DNA of 64,000 bases from Tabrizicola sp. (lineage in GTDB: Bacteria; Pseudomonadota; Alphaproteobacteria; Rhodobacterales; Rhodobacteraceae): NCBI RefSeq assembly GCF_022842145.1, contig NZ_JALHQD010000007.1:1-64000 (forward strand). Direction: 5' to 3'. The notes under the pieces were generated by a model. That model was not told the origin of the DNA. It did no database searches and saw only the letters and a program-made list of their open reading frames with translations. The position numbers and the translations under genes were made by a program. Below, piece by piece: positions 41,940 through 52,724 of the stretch (the first letter of the stretch is position 1; each line of letters opens with the position of its first letter).

Positions 41940-41976
41940 AGCCCGGTCGCATCCAGTGCGGCCGGGCTTTTTCTTT
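41940..41976 (+). terminator. intrinsic terminator of trcR
   Basis: Bases 41940-41951 (agcccggtcgca) pair with 41957-41968 (tgcggccgggct) with one G-T wobble, loop tccag, followed by tttttcttt. It ends 63 bases after the trcR stop and isolates trcR from the nos operon. Confidence 0.88.
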
Positions 41977-42068
41977 GATGCGCGGTGATTGAGTGACGGG
42001 AAGCGCCGCCCCGTTTGGCGGCCGGCACACGTTTTCAGGAGTCTGGCGATGGAACTTTCTTCAGCGAC

Positions 42069-42082
42069 TTGAGTTTGGTCAA
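42069..42082 (+). promoter_or_regulatory. FNR/Crp-family box before nosR
   Basis: ttgag-tttg-gtcaa, a ttga-N6-tcaa dyad (extended cttga...tcaag), centred 60 bases before the nosR start. FNR-, NnrR- and Dnr-type regulators bind this form (TTG-N8-CAA) upstream of denitrification genes. Which member acts here cannot be read from the site. Confidence 0.6.
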
Positions 42083-42135
42083 GGCTGGCAAGTCCCATAA
42101 CCGGCAAGAGGTGTCTACACACCGAAAGTCCCCCC

Positions 42136-44334
42136 ATGTTCGCCCGGCTGCTATTCTTTCTAAGCGCGCTTCTGATGCCGCTGCCCGCGCTGGCGCAGTC
42201 CGCCCTTTCCGGCCTGCTTGACAAGGTTTCAGCAGCGGACCTGGTCACCGGTGCCGAGGGCTTCGGTCCGGTTCGCGAGGATGTCCCGGTCGTCCCGGTC
42301 CTGAAAGGCGGCGAGACCATCGGCTGGGCCTTCATCACCAGCGATTTCGTGTCGACCACCGGCTATTCCGGTAAGCCGATCCACACGATGGTCGCCGTGG
42401 ACAAGGACGCGACGATCATCGGGGTGAAGCTTGTCAAGCATTCCGAGCCCATCGTCCTGATCGGCATCCCGCAAGCCAAGATCGATGCGCTTGCCCAGGG
42501 CTACATCGGGGTCGATCTGGTGGCGGAAGCCCGGTCGGGGGGCGAATCGCACGATCTGGACATCATTTCCGGGGCGACGGTCACGGTGATGGTGATTGAC
42601 GATTCCATCGTGCGTTCGGGGTTGAAGGTTGCGCGGGCGTTGGGGCTGGGCGGTTTGGCCCCGGACACGGCGCCAACCGGTCCGGCGTTTGAACTCAATC
42701 CCGATGCGACCGCTGCCCCGGACTGGATGACGCTGGAAGGTGACGGGACGCTCCGCCGTCTGTCGGTCGATGTGGGTCAGGTGAACGCGGCCTTTGCGGC
42801 GCTGGGTGATCCGCGCGCAATCGCGCGGGCGCTGACAGAACCGCCCGAAACGACCTTTATCGAGATGCAGACGGCGCTTGTTTCGCACCCCGCCATCGGC
42901 AAGGCGATCCTGGGAGAAGCAGAGGCCGACAACTTGCGCTCCTGGCTGAAACCGGGAGAGCACGCCATCGTCGTGGTGGGTCGCGGGCTCTACAGCTTCA
43001 AGGGCTCGGGCTATGTCCGGGGCGGGATATTCGACCGGATCGTGCTGATCCAGGACGATATCTCGGTCCGGTTCCGCGACAAGATGCACAAGCGGCTGGT
43101 CGGAGTGCAGGCTGAAGGTGCGCCGGGCTTCAGCGAGGCGGACTTGTTCAGGATCCCGGCGGATGTGGGTTTTGACCCGACCCGACCGTTCCGCATCCAG
43201 CTTCTGGTCCACCGTGAGGTTGGACCGATCGAAAAGCTCTTCACCACCTTCGATCTTGGCTACCAGTTGCCCGAGAAGTACCTCCGCCCGGTTGCGGTTC
43301 CGGTCGCCGCCGAAGACACCGGCGCCGCCGAAGCAGTCGCCGCGCAGGAGGAAACCGCCGCGCATCAGGCGCTGTGGCAGCGGATCTGGCGGGACAAGCA
43401 GGTGGAGATTGCGGTCACCGGCGCGATGCTTGCCGTCCTGACACTGGTCTTCTTCTTCCAGGGCTTCGCCACCCGGAACGAGCGGCATTTCTACTGGTTC
43501 CGCATGGGCTTCCTGACCGTGACGCTGGTATTTCTGGGCTGGTACGCCAACGCGCAGTTGTCGGTCGTGAACCTGATGGCGCTGTTCGGCGCGCTGACCT
43601 CGGGCTTTTCCTGGCAGGCGTTCCTTCTGGACCCGCTGACCTTCATCCTGTGGTTCAGCGTGGCGGCTGCGCTGATCTTCTGGGGCCGGGGGGCCTATTG
43701 CGGCTGGCTTTGCCCCTTTGGTGCGCTGCAAGAGCTGTCAAACCAGATCGCCCGCAAGCTTCGCGTCCCGCAGTGGACCCTGCCCTGGGGCCTGCACGAA
43801 CGGCTGTGGCCGATCAAGTACATGATCTTCCTCGGGCTGTTCGGAGCAAGTCTGGTCAGCATCGAGCAGGCCGAACGGTTGGCCGAGGTCGAGCCCTTCA
43901 AGACCGCCATCATCCTGAAGTTCGTCCGCGCCTGGCCCTTCGTCGCTTATGCGGTTGCGCTTCTGGTCGCCGGTCTCTTCGTCGAGCGGTTCTACTGCCG
44001 TTACCTTTGCCCGCTGGGCGCCGGCCTCGCCATCCCGGCCCGCATCCGCATGTTCGACTGGCTGAAGCGGTACCGGGAGTGTGGCAACCCTTGCCAGACC
44101 TGCGCCATCGAATGCCCGGTTCAGGCGATCCACCCGACGGGCGAGATCAACCCGAACGAGTGCATCGACTGCCTGCACTGCCAGGTCCTGTACCGGTCGC
44201 CGGTGAAATGCCCGGTCGTCATCAAGAAACTGAAGCGGCGCGAAACGGCCGCCGCTTCTTCTCCCCGCGACCTTGCGGGTCACCCGAACCATACCAACCG
44301 CAACCTGCTGAATGAAGGGACAGATCATGTCTGA
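42136..44334 (+). CDS. nosR: NosR, flavo-iron-sulfur protein for N2O reduction
   Basis: NosR, 732 residues, the membrane protein needed for nosZ expression and for electron supply to N2O reductase. A signal-like helix starts the chain, then a periplasmic FMN-binding domain (about residues 80-170, with [20 protein letters not shown], where the Thr carries covalent FMN). Membrane helices follow from about 425, with polyferredoxin motifs CGWLCP at 522-527 and CRYLCP at 621-626. The C-terminal part has two [4Fe-4S] sets beginning at Cys649 ([13 protein letters not shown]) and Cys676 (CIDCLHC). It overlaps nosZ by 8 bases. Confidence 0.96.
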   Translation: MFARLLFFLSALLMPLPALAQSALSGLLDKVSAADLVTGAEGFGPVREDVPVVPVLKGGETIGWAFITSDFVSTTGYSGKPIHTMVAVDKDATIIGVKLVKHSEPIVLIGIPQAKIDALAQGYIGVDLVAEARSGGESHDLDIISGATVTVMVIDDSIVRSGLKVARALGLGGLAPDTAPTGPAFELNPDATAAPDWMTLEGDGTLRRLSVDVGQVNAAFAALGDPRAIARALTEPPETTFIEMQTALVSHPAIGKAILGEAEADNLRSWLKPGEHAIVVVGRGLYSFKGSGYVRGGIFDRIVLIQDDISVRFRDKMHKRLVGVQAEGAPGFSEADLFRIPADVGFDPTRPFRIQLLVHREVGPIEKLFTTFDLGYQLPEKYLRPVAVPVAAEDTGAAEAVAAQEETAAHQALWQRIWRDKQVEIAVTGAMLAVLTLVFFFQGFATRNERHFYWFRMGFLTVTLVFLGWYANAQLSVVNLMALFGALTSGFSWQAFLLDPLTFILWFSVAAALIFWGRGAYCGWLCPFGALQELSNQIARKLRVPQWTLPWGLHERLWPIKYMIFLGLFGASLVSIEQAERLAEVEPFKTAIILKFVRAWPFVAYAVALLVAGLFVERFYCRYLCPLGAGLAIPARIRMFDWLKRYRECGNPCQTCAIECPVQAIHPTGEINPNECIDCLHCQVLYRSPVKCPVVIKKLKRRETAAASSPRDLAGHPNHTNRNLLNEGTDHV

Positions 44335-46285
44335 ACGACCCACCTCCGGAATCTCGCGCCGCGGCCTTCTGGGAGCCACGGCGGGCGGAGCAGCCCTTGC
44401 CGGGGCCATCGGCGGCGGGCGCCTGGCGCTTGGCACCGGCGCTGGCCTTGGTGCCTTGGCGCTTGGCTCCACCGCGGCACAGGCCCAGGCCGCCAGCGAA
44501 GGCTACAACGTCCCGCCCGGCCAGTTGGACACGCATTACGGCTTCTGGTCTTCGGGCCAGACCGGCGAGATGCGCATCCTTGGCATCCCGTCGATGCGCG
44601 AATTGATGCGGGTTCCGGTCTTCAACCGCTGCTCGGCCACCGGCTGGGGCGAGACGAATGAATCGCTCCGCATCCACCAGCGCACGATGAGCGAAAAGAC
44701 CAAGAAGCACCTCGCCGCCAATGGCAAGAAGGTCCACGACAACGGCGACCTTCACCACGTCCACATGTCGTTCACCGACGGCAAGTATGACGGCAAGTAC
44801 CTGTTCATGAACGACAAGGCGAACACCCGCGTCGCCCGCGTGCGCTGCGACGTGATGAAGACCGACGCGATCCTGGAGATCCCGAACGCCAAGGCGATCC
44901 ACGGAATGCGGCCGCAGAAGGCTCCGAACACCAAGTACGTCTTCTGCAACGGCGAGGACGAGGCGCCGCTGGTGAACGACGGCACCACGATGCAGGACGT
45001 GTCGACCTATGTGAACATCTTCACCGCGGTTGATGCCGAGGCGATGCTGCCCGCCTGGCAGGTTATGGTGTCGGGCAACCTTGACAACTGTGATGCGGAT
45101 TATGAAGGGAAGTGGGCTTTCTCGACCTCCTACAACTCGGAAATGGGCATGACGCTGGCGGACATGACCGCTTCCGAGATGGACCACGTGGTCATCTTCA
45201 ACATCGCGGCCATCGAAGCGGCTGTCGCGGCTGGCGAAGGGCAGGAATTGAACGGTGTCCGCGTGCTGGACGGCCGGAAGGACGCGAAAAGCCAGTTCAC
45301 CCGCTACGTACCGATCGCAAACAACCCGCACGGCTGCAACATGGCACCGGACAAGAAGCACCTTTGCGTCGGGGGCAAGCTGTCGCCCACTGTTACCGTG
45401 CTGGACGTGACGAAGTTCGACACGCTCTTCGACGGCGAGGTCGATCCGCGCAGCGTCGTGGTGGCCGAACCCGAGCTTGGCCTTGGCCCGCTGCACACCG
45501 CCTTTGACGGACGCGGCAACGCCTATACGTCGCTGTTCCTGGACAGCCAGGTGGTGAAGTGGAACATCGAGGATGCGATCAAGGCCTATGCTGGTGAGGC
45601 GGTGGACCCGATCAAGGACAAGATCGACGTCCACTACCAGCCCGGTCACCTGAAGACCGTGATGGGCGAGACCTCGGAGGCGGAGAACAACTGGCTGGTC
45701 TGCCTGTGCAAGTTCTCGAAGGACCGCTTCCTGAACGTGGGTCCCCTGAAGCCCGAGAACGACCAGCTGATCGACATCTCGGGCGACAAGATGATCCTCG
45801 TCCATGACGGTCCGAACTTCGCCGAGCCGCACGATGCAATCGCGGTGGCGGCGTCGAAGCTGAACCCGCTGTCGGCCTGGAACCGGCAGGACCGGATGTG
45901 GGCCGAAACCCGCAAGCAGGCCGAGGCGGACGGGGTGAACCTGGACGACTGGCAGGACATGGTGATCCGCGACAAGGACGACCCGAAGAAGGTCCGCGTC
46001 TACATGTCCAGCCAGGCGCCAAGCTTTGCCCTGGAAAGCTTCACGGTGAAGGAAGGCGACGAGGTCACGGTGATCGTCACCAACCTGGACGACATCGACG
46101 ACCTGACCCACGGCTTCACGATGGGCAACCACGGCGCGGCGATGGAAGTGGGGCCGCAGGCGACGTCCTCCATCACCTTCACGGCTGCGAATGCCGGGGT
46201 CTACTGGTACTACTGCCAGTGGTTCTGCCACGCGCTTCATATGGAAATGCGCGGCCGGATGTTCGTGGAACCGGCAGGAGCATGA
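44327..46285 (+). CDS. nosZ: nitrous-oxide reductase (clade I, Tat-exported)
   Basis: N2O reductase, 652 residues. It reduces N2O to N2 in the periplasm with CuA and CuZ centres. The twin-arginine signal is [17 protein letters not shown] (Arg11, Arg12), which marks a clade I enzyme. CuZ ligands include DLHHVH (His143, His144). The C-terminal cupredoxin domain holds the CuA motif [12 protein letters not shown] with Cys630, Trp632, Cys634, His638 and Met641. The ATG at 44327 places the Tat signal at the start; an in-frame ATG 15 bases upstream is less likely. The stop overlaps the nosD start. Confidence 0.98.
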   Translation: MSERPTSGISRRGLLGATAGGAALAGAIGGGRLALGTGAGLGALALGSTAAQAQAASEGYNVPPGQLDTHYGFWSSGQTGEMRILGIPSMRELMRVPVFNRCSATGWGETNESLRIHQRTMSEKTKKHLAANGKKVHDNGDLHHVHMSFTDGKYDGKYLFMNDKANTRVARVRCDVMKTDAILEIPNAKAIHGMRPQKAPNTKYVFCNGEDEAPLVNDGTTMQDVSTYVNIFTAVDAEAMLPAWQVMVSGNLDNCDADYEGKWAFSTSYNSEMGMTLADMTASEMDHVVIFNIAAIEAAVAAGEGQELNGVRVLDGRKDAKSQFTRYVPIANNPHGCNMAPDKKHLCVGGKLSPTVTVLDVTKFDTLFDGEVDPRSVVVAEPELGLGPLHTAFDGRGNAYTSLFLDSQVVKWNIEDAIKAYAGEAVDPIKDKIDVHYQPGHLKTVMGETSEAENNWLVCLCKFSKDRFLNVGPLKPENDQLIDISGDKMILVHDGPNFAEPHDAIAVAASKLNPLSAWNRQDRMWAETRKQAEADGVNLDDWQDMVIRDKDDPKKVRVYMSSQAPSFALESFTVKEGDEVTVIVTNLDDIDDLTHGFTMGNHGAAMEVGPQATSSITFTAANAGVYWYYCQWFCHALHMEMRGRMFVEPAGA

Positions 46286-47610
46286 CCATGCTGCGTGCCC
46301 TCGCCCTCATGCTGCTTGCGACGCCCCTCTGGGCCGAGGAAGTGCATGTCCGTCCGGGCATGGGCACGCTTTCCGCAGCCATCGCCGGGGCAACCCCCGG
46401 CGATGTGCTGGTGCTGGCGGAGGGGGCCTACCTTGGCCCCGTCATCATCGACCGGCCCCTGACCTTGCAGGGCGACGGTCAAGCCACCATCGATGGGCAA
46501 GGCCAGGGGACCGTGGTCACGATTACCGGCGACGACGTGGTGCTGACCGGGCTTCACATCACCGGTTCGGGCACGGTGAACCAAGACATCGATGCGGGAG
46601 TGAAGGTCGTCAAGGGCGCCGACCGCGCGCGGATCGAGGGCAACCGGCTGACCGCCAACATGCACGGCATCGACGTGCATGGCGGGCTGGACACTCAAGT
46701 TTTGCGCAACGTGATCGAGGGCCGCCGGAACCAGCGGATGAATGAACGCGGCAACGGAATCTATGTCTGGAACAGCCCCGGCACCGTGGTCGAGGGCAAC
46801 TCGGTCCGCTGGGGCCGCGACGGGATCTTCTCGAACGCGTCGAAGAAGGGAACCTACCGGGACAACCTGTTTCGCGATCTGCGCTTCGCGGTGCATTACA
46901 TGTACACCCACGACTCCACCGTCTCGGGCAACATCTCGATTGGCAATCACCTTGGCTTTGCGATCATGTTCAGCGACCGGGTGGTGCTGACCAACAACCT
47001 TTCGCTCGGCGACCGTGAACATGGGGTGATGCTGAACTTCGCCAACGGGGCGGATGTGGCGGGAAATCTGGTGCGCGGCGGCACCAAGAAGTGCCTCTTC
47101 ATCTACAACGCCCACAAGAACCTGATCGCGAACAACCGCTTCGAAGGCTGCGGCATCGGCATCCACTTCACCGCCGGGTCGGAACGCAACATGCTGACCG
47201 GCAATGCGTTTCTGGGCAATCAGGAGCAGGTCAAATACGTCGGCACCCGCTTCATGGAGTGGAGCTTCGAGGGAAAGGGCAACTTCTGGTCCGACCATCC
47301 CGCCTTTGATCTGAACGGCGACGGCATCGCCGACGGGGTCTACCGCCCGAACGACCTGATGGACCACATCCTCTGGTCGCAACCCGCCGCGAGCCTTCTG
47401 ACCGGCTCGCCTGCCGTGCAGCTGGTGCGCTGGTCGCAATCCTCGTTCCCGGCGATCCTGCCGGGGGGCGTGACCGACAGCCATCCCATGATGCAACCCA
47501 TTTCCATTCCCGTCCCCACCGACATTGCGGCTTTCGAGGCCGAGGTCGCCGGACGTTGGACACAAGGCCAATTCGATGACATCGACCCTGACGATCTCGG
47601 CTCTCACTAA
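46282..47610 (+). CDS. nosD: NosD, periplasmic copper-maturation protein
   Basis: NosD, 442 residues, a periplasmic right-handed beta-helix (CASH-domain) protein that works with the NosFY transporter to build the CuZ site of NosZ. The signal peptide is residues 1-19 ([16 protein letters not shown]). Beta-helix repeats rich in Asn and Gly follow ([55 protein letters not shown]). The ATG at 46282 overlaps the nosZ stop; ATG 46288 is an alternative. It overlaps nosF by 35 bases. Confidence 0.95.
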   Translation: MTMLRALALMLLATPLWAEEVHVRPGMGTLSAAIAGATPGDVLVLAEGAYLGPVIIDRPLTLQGDGQATIDGQGQGTVVTITGDDVVLTGLHITGSGTVNQDIDAGVKVVKGADRARIEGNRLTANMHGIDVHGGLDTQVLRNVIEGRRNQRMNERGNGIYVWNSPGTVVEGNSVRWGRDGIFSNASKKGTYRDNLFRDLRFAVHYMYTHDSTVSGNISIGNHLGFAIMFSDRVVLTNNLSLGDREHGVMLNFANGADVAGNLVRGGTKKCLFIYNAHKNLIANNRFEGCGIGIHFTAGSERNMLTGNAFLGNQEQVKYVGTRFMEWSFEGKGNFWSDHPAFDLNGDGIADGVYRPNDLMDHILWSQPAASLLTGSPAVQLVRWSQSSFPAILPGGVTDSHPMMQPISIPVPTDIAAFEAEVAGRWTQGQFDDIDPDDLGSH

Positions 47611-48472
47611 GCGCTTCGGCGAGGTCGCAGCGCTGACCGGCGTCAGCCTGTCCGTCGCACCGGGTGAACGCGTGGCGCTTCTCGGCCACAACGGCGCGGG
47701 GAAATCCACGCTGATGAAGATCATTCTCGGCCTGATCCCCGCCACAAGCGGTGAGGTCACGATCTGCGACGCGGCCCCCGGATCGCAGGCGGCCCGCCGC
47801 GCGGTGGCCTATCTGCCGGAGAACGCCGCCTTCCACCCCGCGCTGACGGGGCTGGAGCAGATCAAGCACTACCTCGCGCTGCGAGGTGAGGCCTCGACGC
47901 TGGCGATGCCGCTTCTGGAGAAAGTCGGCCTTGGCCAAGCCGCCCGCCGCCGCATCGGCACCTATTCCAAGGGCATGCGCCAGCGTGTCGGCCTAGCGCA
48001 GGCGCTGATCGGCCACCCGCTCCTGCTGGTCCTGGACGAGCCGACCTCTGGCCTTGATCCGGTTTCCCGGCGTGAGTTCTACGCGCTCCTTGACGACCTC
48101 GCCGCCCACGGCGCGTCGATCCTGCTGTCGTCCCATGCCCTGACGGAAGTCGAGGCGCGGACCGACCGCATCGTCATCCTCTCCCGCGGTCAACTGGTGG
48201 CCGAAGGCTCGCTTCCCGACCTGCGCCGCCGCGCCGACCTTCCGGTGACACTGCATGTCACGGCGCGGAACGGCTATGCCTCGGACATCGCCCGCGCCCT
48301 GCCCGGAGCGATCCTGGTGGACGGGGGCCTGACGCTGACCTGCACGCAATCCGACAAGCTGGAAACCCTGGGTCGCATCACCGGCCTTGGCACCAAGGTT
48401 TCGGACATCGAGGTGCTGCCGCCAAGTCTGGAAGACCTCTACTCCCACTTCAGCCAGGGAGCCGGGCAATGA
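47576..48472 (+). CDS. nosF: NosF, ATPase of the Nos maturation transporter
   Basis: NosF, 298 residues. The nucleotide-binding domain has Walker A GHNGAGKST near residue 39, signature YSKGMRQRVGLAQALIG, Walker B LLLVLDEPTSGLD and H-loop LLSSHALTEVEA. A C-terminal segment of about 90 residues follows. It pairs with NosY to supply NosD with a sulfur-containing species for CuZ assembly. The ATG at 47576 lies 35 bases inside nosD; earlier in-frame codons are not family-like. It overlaps nosY by 4 bases. Confidence 0.95.
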   Translation: MTSTLTISALTKRFGEVAALTGVSLSVAPGERVALLGHNGAGKSTLMKIILGLIPATSGEVTICDAAPGSQAARRAVAYLPENAAFHPALTGLEQIKHYLALRGEASTLAMPLLEKVGLGQAARRRIGTYSKGMRQRVGLAQALIGHPLLLVLDEPTSGLDPVSRREFYALLDDLAAHGASILLSSHALTEVEARTDRIVILSRGQLVAEGSLPDLRRRADLPVTLHVTARNGYASDIARALPGAILVDGGLTLTCTQSDKLETLGRITGLGTKVSDIEVLPPSLEDLYSHFSQGAGQ

Positions 48473-49290
48473 TCCGCATCCTTTCCACCGCCCGCATCGA
48501 GTTCCGCATTGCGTTGCGCAACCGCTGGGTCGCCATCGCGATGGTCCTGATGGCGGTCTTTTCGCTGGTCCTGTCGCTGGCCGGGTCCGCCCCCACGGGC
48601 GGGCTGGGGGTGGACCGCCTGTCGGTCACTGTCGCGTCGCTCACCTCGCTGTCGGTCTATCTGATCCCGCTTCTCGCGCTTCTGATGAGCTTCGACGCCA
48701 TCGCCGGTGAGACGGAGCGGGGGACGCTGTCGCTTCTCCTCGCCTACCCGATCGCGCGGTGGGAAATCCTGCTGGGCAAGCTTGTGGCCCATCTCGCGAT
48801 CCTGACGCTGGCGGTCCTGCTGGGTCACGGTCTTGCTGCCGGGGTGGCGATCTGGTCCGACCAGACCTCGCTGGCCGGGCTTCCGTCCCTGTTCCGTCTA
48901 TCCTGGTCCTCGGTCCTGCTAGGAGCCACTTTTCTTGGCGCAGGCTATGCGCTGTCGTCCCTGTCGCGGCGTCCCTCCGGAGCGGCGGGGCTTGCCATCG
49001 GTCTCTGGCTGGGCCTTGTCGTCCTGTACGATCTGGCACTTCTGGCGGCTATCGTCGCCGACAACGGCGGGTGGTTCACCACTGACGCCTTCCCGGTCGC
49101 CCTTCTTGCCAATCCTGCCGACGCGTTCCGGCTGTTCAACCTGACCGCCTCTGGTGCCACCGCAGCCGCCGCAGGCGTTGGCGGGGCGGCTGACGCCATC
49201 CCGATTTGGCAATCGCTTGCCTCGGTCCTTCTCTGGCCACTTGCTGCCTTGGCGCTTGCCGCCGCCGCCTTCCGAAAGGTCACCCCATGA
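48469..49290 (+). CDS. nosY: NosY, permease of the Nos maturation transporter
   Basis: NosY, 273 residues, an ABC-2-type permease with about six hydrophobic helices. Family marks include ARIEFRIALRNRWVAIAMVL at the start and DAIAGETERGTLSLLLAYPI near residue 75, the segment that couples to the NosF ATPase. It overlaps nosF and nosL by 4 bases each, so the three are translationally coupled. Confidence 0.94.
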   Translation: MIRILSTARIEFRIALRNRWVAIAMVLMAVFSLVLSLAGSAPTGGLGVDRLSVTVASLTSLSVYLIPLLALLMSFDAIAGETERGTLSLLLAYPIARWEILLGKLVAHLAILTLAVLLGHGLAAGVAIWSDQTSLAGLPSLFRLSWSSVLLGATFLGAGYALSSLSRRPSGAAGLAIGLWLGLVVLYDLALLAAIVADNGGWFTTDAFPVALLANPADAFRLFNLTASGATAAAAGVGGAADAIPIWQSLASVLLWPLAALALAAAAFRKVTP

Positions 49291-49835
49291 AACGCACCCT
49301 GTTGTTCGCCCTGATGCTGGCCGGCTGCCAGGAAGACGTCACCCAGAACACCGACCCGGTGCCGCTGACGGCCGAAACGCTGGGCCATTTCTGCCAGATG
49401 AACCTTCTTGAACACGAAGGCCCGAAGGGTCAGGTCCACCTCGACGGCCTGCCGGGAGCGCCGCTGTTCTTCAGCCAGGTCAGCGACCTTGTGACTTATC
49501 TGCGCCTGCCCGAGCAGAGCAATCCGGTGCTGGCAATCTATGTCAGCGACATGGGCGCCGGCGGCGCGACCTGGGCCGAACCTGGGGCGGCGAACTGGAT
49601 CGATGCGCAGACGGCCACCTATGTCGTCGGATCGGACGCCATTGGCGGCATGGGAGCCCCGGAGCTGGTTCCCTTTGCAGATGCAGTCAAGGCGGAGGCT
49701 TTCGCCGCCCTGCATGGCGGCACGCTGGTGGGATTGGAGGCGATCCCCGACCCTGCGCTCTCCACGGTCGATGCTGCCGAACCCGAGGGCGAGGACGACT
49801 ATGCGCGCCGCCTGAAATCCCTGTCGGAAGGCTGA
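49287..49835 (+). CDS. nosL: NosL, copper-chaperone lipoprotein
   Basis: NosL, 182 residues, an outer- or inner-membrane-anchored periplasmic lipoprotein that delivers Cu(I) to NosZ. The lipobox is MLAGC with lipidation at about Cys14. The copper motif is CQM in GHFCQMNLLEHEGPKGQV near residue 36. Two NosL/MerB-like repeats follow, ending ARRLKSLSEG. The ATG at 49287 overlaps the nosY stop. Confidence 0.93.
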   Translation: MKRTLLFALMLAGCQEDVTQNTDPVPLTAETLGHFCQMNLLEHEGPKGQVHLDGLPGAPLFFSQVSDLVTYLRLPEQSNPVLAIYVSDMGAGGATWAEPGAANWIDAQTATYVVGSDAIGGMGAPELVPFADAVKAEAFAALHGGTLVGLEAIPDPALSTVDAAEPEGEDDYARRLKSLSEG

Positions 49836-49838
49836 GCC

Positions 49839-50750
49839 ATGTTGACCCGCCGCCGCTTCATCGCCATCTCGGCCGCACTGGCCCCGTCGATGACACTGGC
49901 CCCGATGACACTGGCCCGCACTCCGGATCTGCACATCGAAACCGGTACCGCGCTTGGGGCGAAGATCACTTTGCGGCTTCAGCATCCGGACGCGGCGCGG
50001 CTTGCGGCGCAGGCGATGGACGAGATCCGCAGACTGGAGAAGATCTTCTCGCTTTACCTGCCCGACTCGGCGCTGGCCCGGCTGAACAGGGACGGTCAGC
50101 TTCTGGCCCCTCCGTTCGAGCTGCTGGAATGCCTGGCTATTGCGGGTGCAGTCCATTTCGCGAGCGATGGGCATTTCGACCCCACGGTCCAGCCCCTGTG
50201 GCGGGTGGAGGCGCAGGCCCGCCTGACGGGAACGCTGCTGTCCGACGAGGACCGCGCCGCCGCCCGTTCGCTGATCGACTGGGCTGCAGTGAATTATACG
50301 CCGGACGCCATCACCCTGCGCCCTGGAATGGCACTGACGCTGAACGGGATCGCGCAAGGCTATATCGCGGACCGGGTGGCCGAATTTCTGGCTGGGCACG
50401 GCCTGACCCACGCGCTGATCGACACAGGCGAGCTGTTTGCCCTGCCGGAAGGAAGCTGGCCGGTGGAGTTGGCGTCCGGGGGCAGTGTGCCGCTGCGGAA
50501 CCGCGCGCTGGCGACATCCGCCCCGCTGGGAATGACCTTCGGAGGCGACGGGCAGACCAGTCATATCCTTGATCCGCTGACCGGACGTCCGGTCAATATC
50601 CGCTGGCGGTTGATCAGCATCTCGGCCCCATCGGCAGCCCTGGCCGATGCTGTTTCGACGGCGGGATGCGTGGCGCGCGACCTGGAGGATCTTGCTGCCC
50701 TATGTGATCGGATCAGCGGCGCCCGGATCGAGGCGGCGGTCCCAGCCTGA
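49839..50750 (+). CDS. nosX: NosX, ApbE-type FAD:protein FMN transferase
   Basis: NosX, 303 residues, an ApbE-family enzyme that attaches FMN to a Thr of NosR. The export signal begins MLTRRRFIAISAALAPS, with twin Arg suggesting Tat export. Family marks are MDEIRRLEKIFSLYLPDSALARLNR, LNGIAQGYIADRVAEFL, ALIDTGELFAL and the HILDPLTGRPV segment. It closes the nosRZDFYLX operon, 3 bases after nosL. Confidence 0.94.
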   Translation: MLTRRRFIAISAALAPSMTLAPMTLARTPDLHIETGTALGAKITLRLQHPDAARLAAQAMDEIRRLEKIFSLYLPDSALARLNRDGQLLAPPFELLECLAIAGAVHFASDGHFDPTVQPLWRVEAQARLTGTLLSDEDRAAARSLIDWAAVNYTPDAITLRPGMALTLNGIAQGYIADRVAEFLAGHGLTHALIDTGELFALPEGSWPVELASGGSVPLRNRALATSAPLGMTFGGDGQTSHILDPLTGRPVNIRWRLISISAPSAALADAVSTAGCVARDLEDLAALCDRISGARIEAAVPA

Positions 50751-50927
50751 GGTCCGGCACAGGGTAACGCCCGCAGCTTGCATGTTGCGGACCGCATCCT
50801 TGGTTTTCCGACCAGGAAATAGGCGAAGCTGCGCAATGTGATGAACAAGCAGGCAGGCGGCGTCCCTTTCCACCCTGCTTCCGGCCAAGTCGTTGCACGC
50901 CGGGGACGCTGGTGGTCTTGGAAGCGG

Positions 50928-51512
50928 ATGACCCGGCGACTATCCATCATCGTCGTTGAGAAGGACCGCGACCGGGCGCTCATGATCGTCGACGGCCTGC
51001 GCGAGGCGGGAGACCACCAGGTCCTGGTGATCGCCGATGAACTGGGCCTTGCGCGACGGATATCGGAAAGCAATCCCGACCTTGTCCTGATCGATGCCGG
51101 CAACCCCTCACGCGACGCGATCGAGGAACTGACGCTTGCCAGTGCGCCGATGCAGCGTCCGGTTGCGATGTTCGTCGACGAAAGCGATGGCGCGCTGACC
51201 CAGGCGGCAATCGAAGCCGGTGTGTCGGCCTATGTCGTCGCTGGCCTGTCGGCCAACCGGATCAAGCCGGTCATCGACGCCGCCATCGCACGCTTCCATC
51301 TGATGCAGAAGATGCGGGTGGAACTGGCCGAGACCCGCCGCGCGCTGGAAGAGCGCAAGGTGATCGACCGGGCCAAGGGCATCGTCATGCGCGCGAAAGG
51401 GATCGGCGAGGACGAGGCCTATGCGCTGATGCGAAAGGCCGCGATGGATCAGGGCAAGAAGCTGGCCGAGGTAGCGCAGGCGCTGGTCACGGCGGCGGAG
51501 CTGCTGAAATGA
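50928..51512 (+). CDS. nasT: NasT, ANTAR-domain antiterminator
   Basis: NasT, 194 residues. An N-terminal receiver-like domain (RLSIIVVEKDRDRALMIVDG, then LVLIDAGNPSRD) is followed by a helical linker and a C-terminal ANTAR RNA-binding domain (EERKVIDRAKGIVMRAKGIG, then EDEAYALMRKAAMDQGKKLA). In Paracoccus and Azotobacter, NasT promotes read-through of a terminator in the leader of nitrate-assimilation genes and is held by NasS without nitrate. I start at ATG 50928, where the domain begins. It overlaps nasS by 4 bases. Confidence 0.94.
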   Translation: MTRRLSIIVVEKDRDRALMIVDGLREAGDHQVLVIADELGLARRISESNPDLVLIDAGNPSRDAIEELTLASAPMQRPVAMFVDESDGALTQAAIEAGVSAYVVAGLSANRIKPVIDAAIARFHLMQKMRVELAETRRALEERKVIDRAKGIVMRAKGIGEDEAYALMRKAAMDQGKKLAEVAQALVTAAELLK

Positions 51513-52669
51513 CCGTGGCTTTGCGTCTGGGCTTCGTGCCGCTGGTCGATGCCGCCCCGCTGATCGTTGCCGAGGCGATGGGCTTTGCCGAGGAAGAAGG
51601 GCTGGCGCTGGACCTGGTTGCAGCGCCAAGCTGGTCCACCTTGCGCGATCTTCTGGCGGTGGGGCAGGTGGCGGCAGCGCAGATGCTCGCCCCGGTGCCG
51701 GTGGCCCTGGCCCTGGGTCTAGGCGGTACGGCGCGGTTCGAGGTGCTGTCGGTCCTGAACCTGAACGGCAACGCCGTGGGCGTGTCCACCGCAGTGGCCG
51801 CACGGATGCAGGGGCATGACTTCATGCTGTCGGATGCGCGGGCGGCAGGCTTGGCGCTGCTGGAGGCCGCAGGTCAGGGGCTGCGGATCGGGGTTCCTTT
51901 CGCCTTTTCGATGCATAACGAGTTGGTGCGTTACTGGCTGGAGGGACTGGGGCATGGCCTGCCCAAGGGGCTGGAGATCGTGACCGTGCCGCCTCCGCTG
52001 ATGGCGGATGCGCTGGCAGCGGGCGAGATCGACGCCTTCTGCGTGGGCGAGCCGAGAGGCTCGGTCGCCGTGGAACGCGGGGCCGGGGTCCTTTTGCTGC
52101 CGACCAGTGCGATCTGGGCGGCGGCACCGGAAAAGGTGCTGGCGGTCCGGGAAGGATGGGCCGAGGCCGACCCTGCGCTGGCCGGACGGCTGATCCGGGC
52201 GATCTGGCGGGCCGGCCGTTGGCTGGGTCGCGAAGCAAACCTGACCGTGGCAGCCGAGGTTCTGGCGACGCGGCTTGGCGTATCGGCTGAACTGGTCGAG
52301 CGCGGTCTGACCGGGCGACTGCTGATCGCTTCGGACGGGGCGGAACGGCTGGTGCCGGGGTTCCTGCGCTTTGACGACGGGGCGGCCGGCTTTCCCTGGC
52401 GCAGTCAGGCGGCCTGGATCGGGGCGCGGCTGGCGCGTCGGCATGGGCTCGACGCGACGCAGGCGCAGACCGCCGCAGCGGCGGTTTTCCGCAGCGACCT
52501 TTACCGGCTGCACCTGGGCCTCGCAGGTGCTGACCTTCCGGCGGCCAGCGCCAAGGTCGAGGGGTCGCTGGTGCAGCCGACGCCGGTCGCTTCCTCTCGC
52601 GGGAAGCTGATTCTGCCGCCGGACCAGTTTTACGATGCCCAAGTCTTCGACCCGGGACTTGCCGGATGA
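51509..52669 (+). CDS. nasS: NasS, cytoplasmic nitrate/nitrite sensor
   Basis: NasS, 386 residues, an NrtA-like binding protein with no signal peptide, so it stays in the cytoplasm. It starts ALRLGFVPLVDAAPLIVAEA and has LNLNGNAVGVSTAV, PFAFSMHNELVRYWLEGLG and IDAFCVGEPRGSVAVERG. In relatives it binds NasT and releases it when nitrate or nitrite is bound. Overlap with nasT ensures balanced production. The gene ends 253 bases before nrtA. Confidence 0.93.
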   Translation: MTVALRLGFVPLVDAAPLIVAEAMGFAEEEGLALDLVAAPSWSTLRDLLAVGQVAAAQMLAPVPVALALGLGGTARFEVLSVLNLNGNAVGVSTAVAARMQGHDFMLSDARAAGLALLEAAGQGLRIGVPFAFSMHNELVRYWLEGLGHGLPKGLEIVTVPPPLMADALAAGEIDAFCVGEPRGSVAVERGAGVLLLPTSAIWAAAPEKVLAVREGWAEADPALAGRLIRAIWRAGRWLGREANLTVAAEVLATRLGVSAELVERGLTGRLLIASDGAERLVPGFLRFDDGAAGFPWRSQAAWIGARLARRHGLDATQAQTAAAAVFRSDLYRLHLGLAGADLPAASAKVEGSLVQPTPVASSRGKLILPPDQFYDAQVFDPGLAG

Positions 52670-52682
52670 TGAATTCTTAGGC

Positions 52683-52695
52683 GCTGCACTGCAGC
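52683..52695 (+). promoter_or_regulatory. 13-bp palindrome at the start of the nas leader region
   Basis: gctgca-c-tgcagc is a perfect inverted repeat 14 bases after the nasS stop and upstream of the leader stem-loops. It could be part of an NtrC-type or other operator for the nrtA promoter. It resembles but does not match the NtrC consensus TGCACC-N5-GGTGCA. Confidence 0.35.
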
Positions 52696-52724
52696 ATCGG
52701 TAAATTCCATAACCTAGGCCAACT

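Noticed and set aside
44222-46240. Open frame of 672 codons on the minus strand opposite nosZ
   Set aside because: It is antisense to an unmistakable nosZ and shows biased His/Val/Arg composition without motifs.
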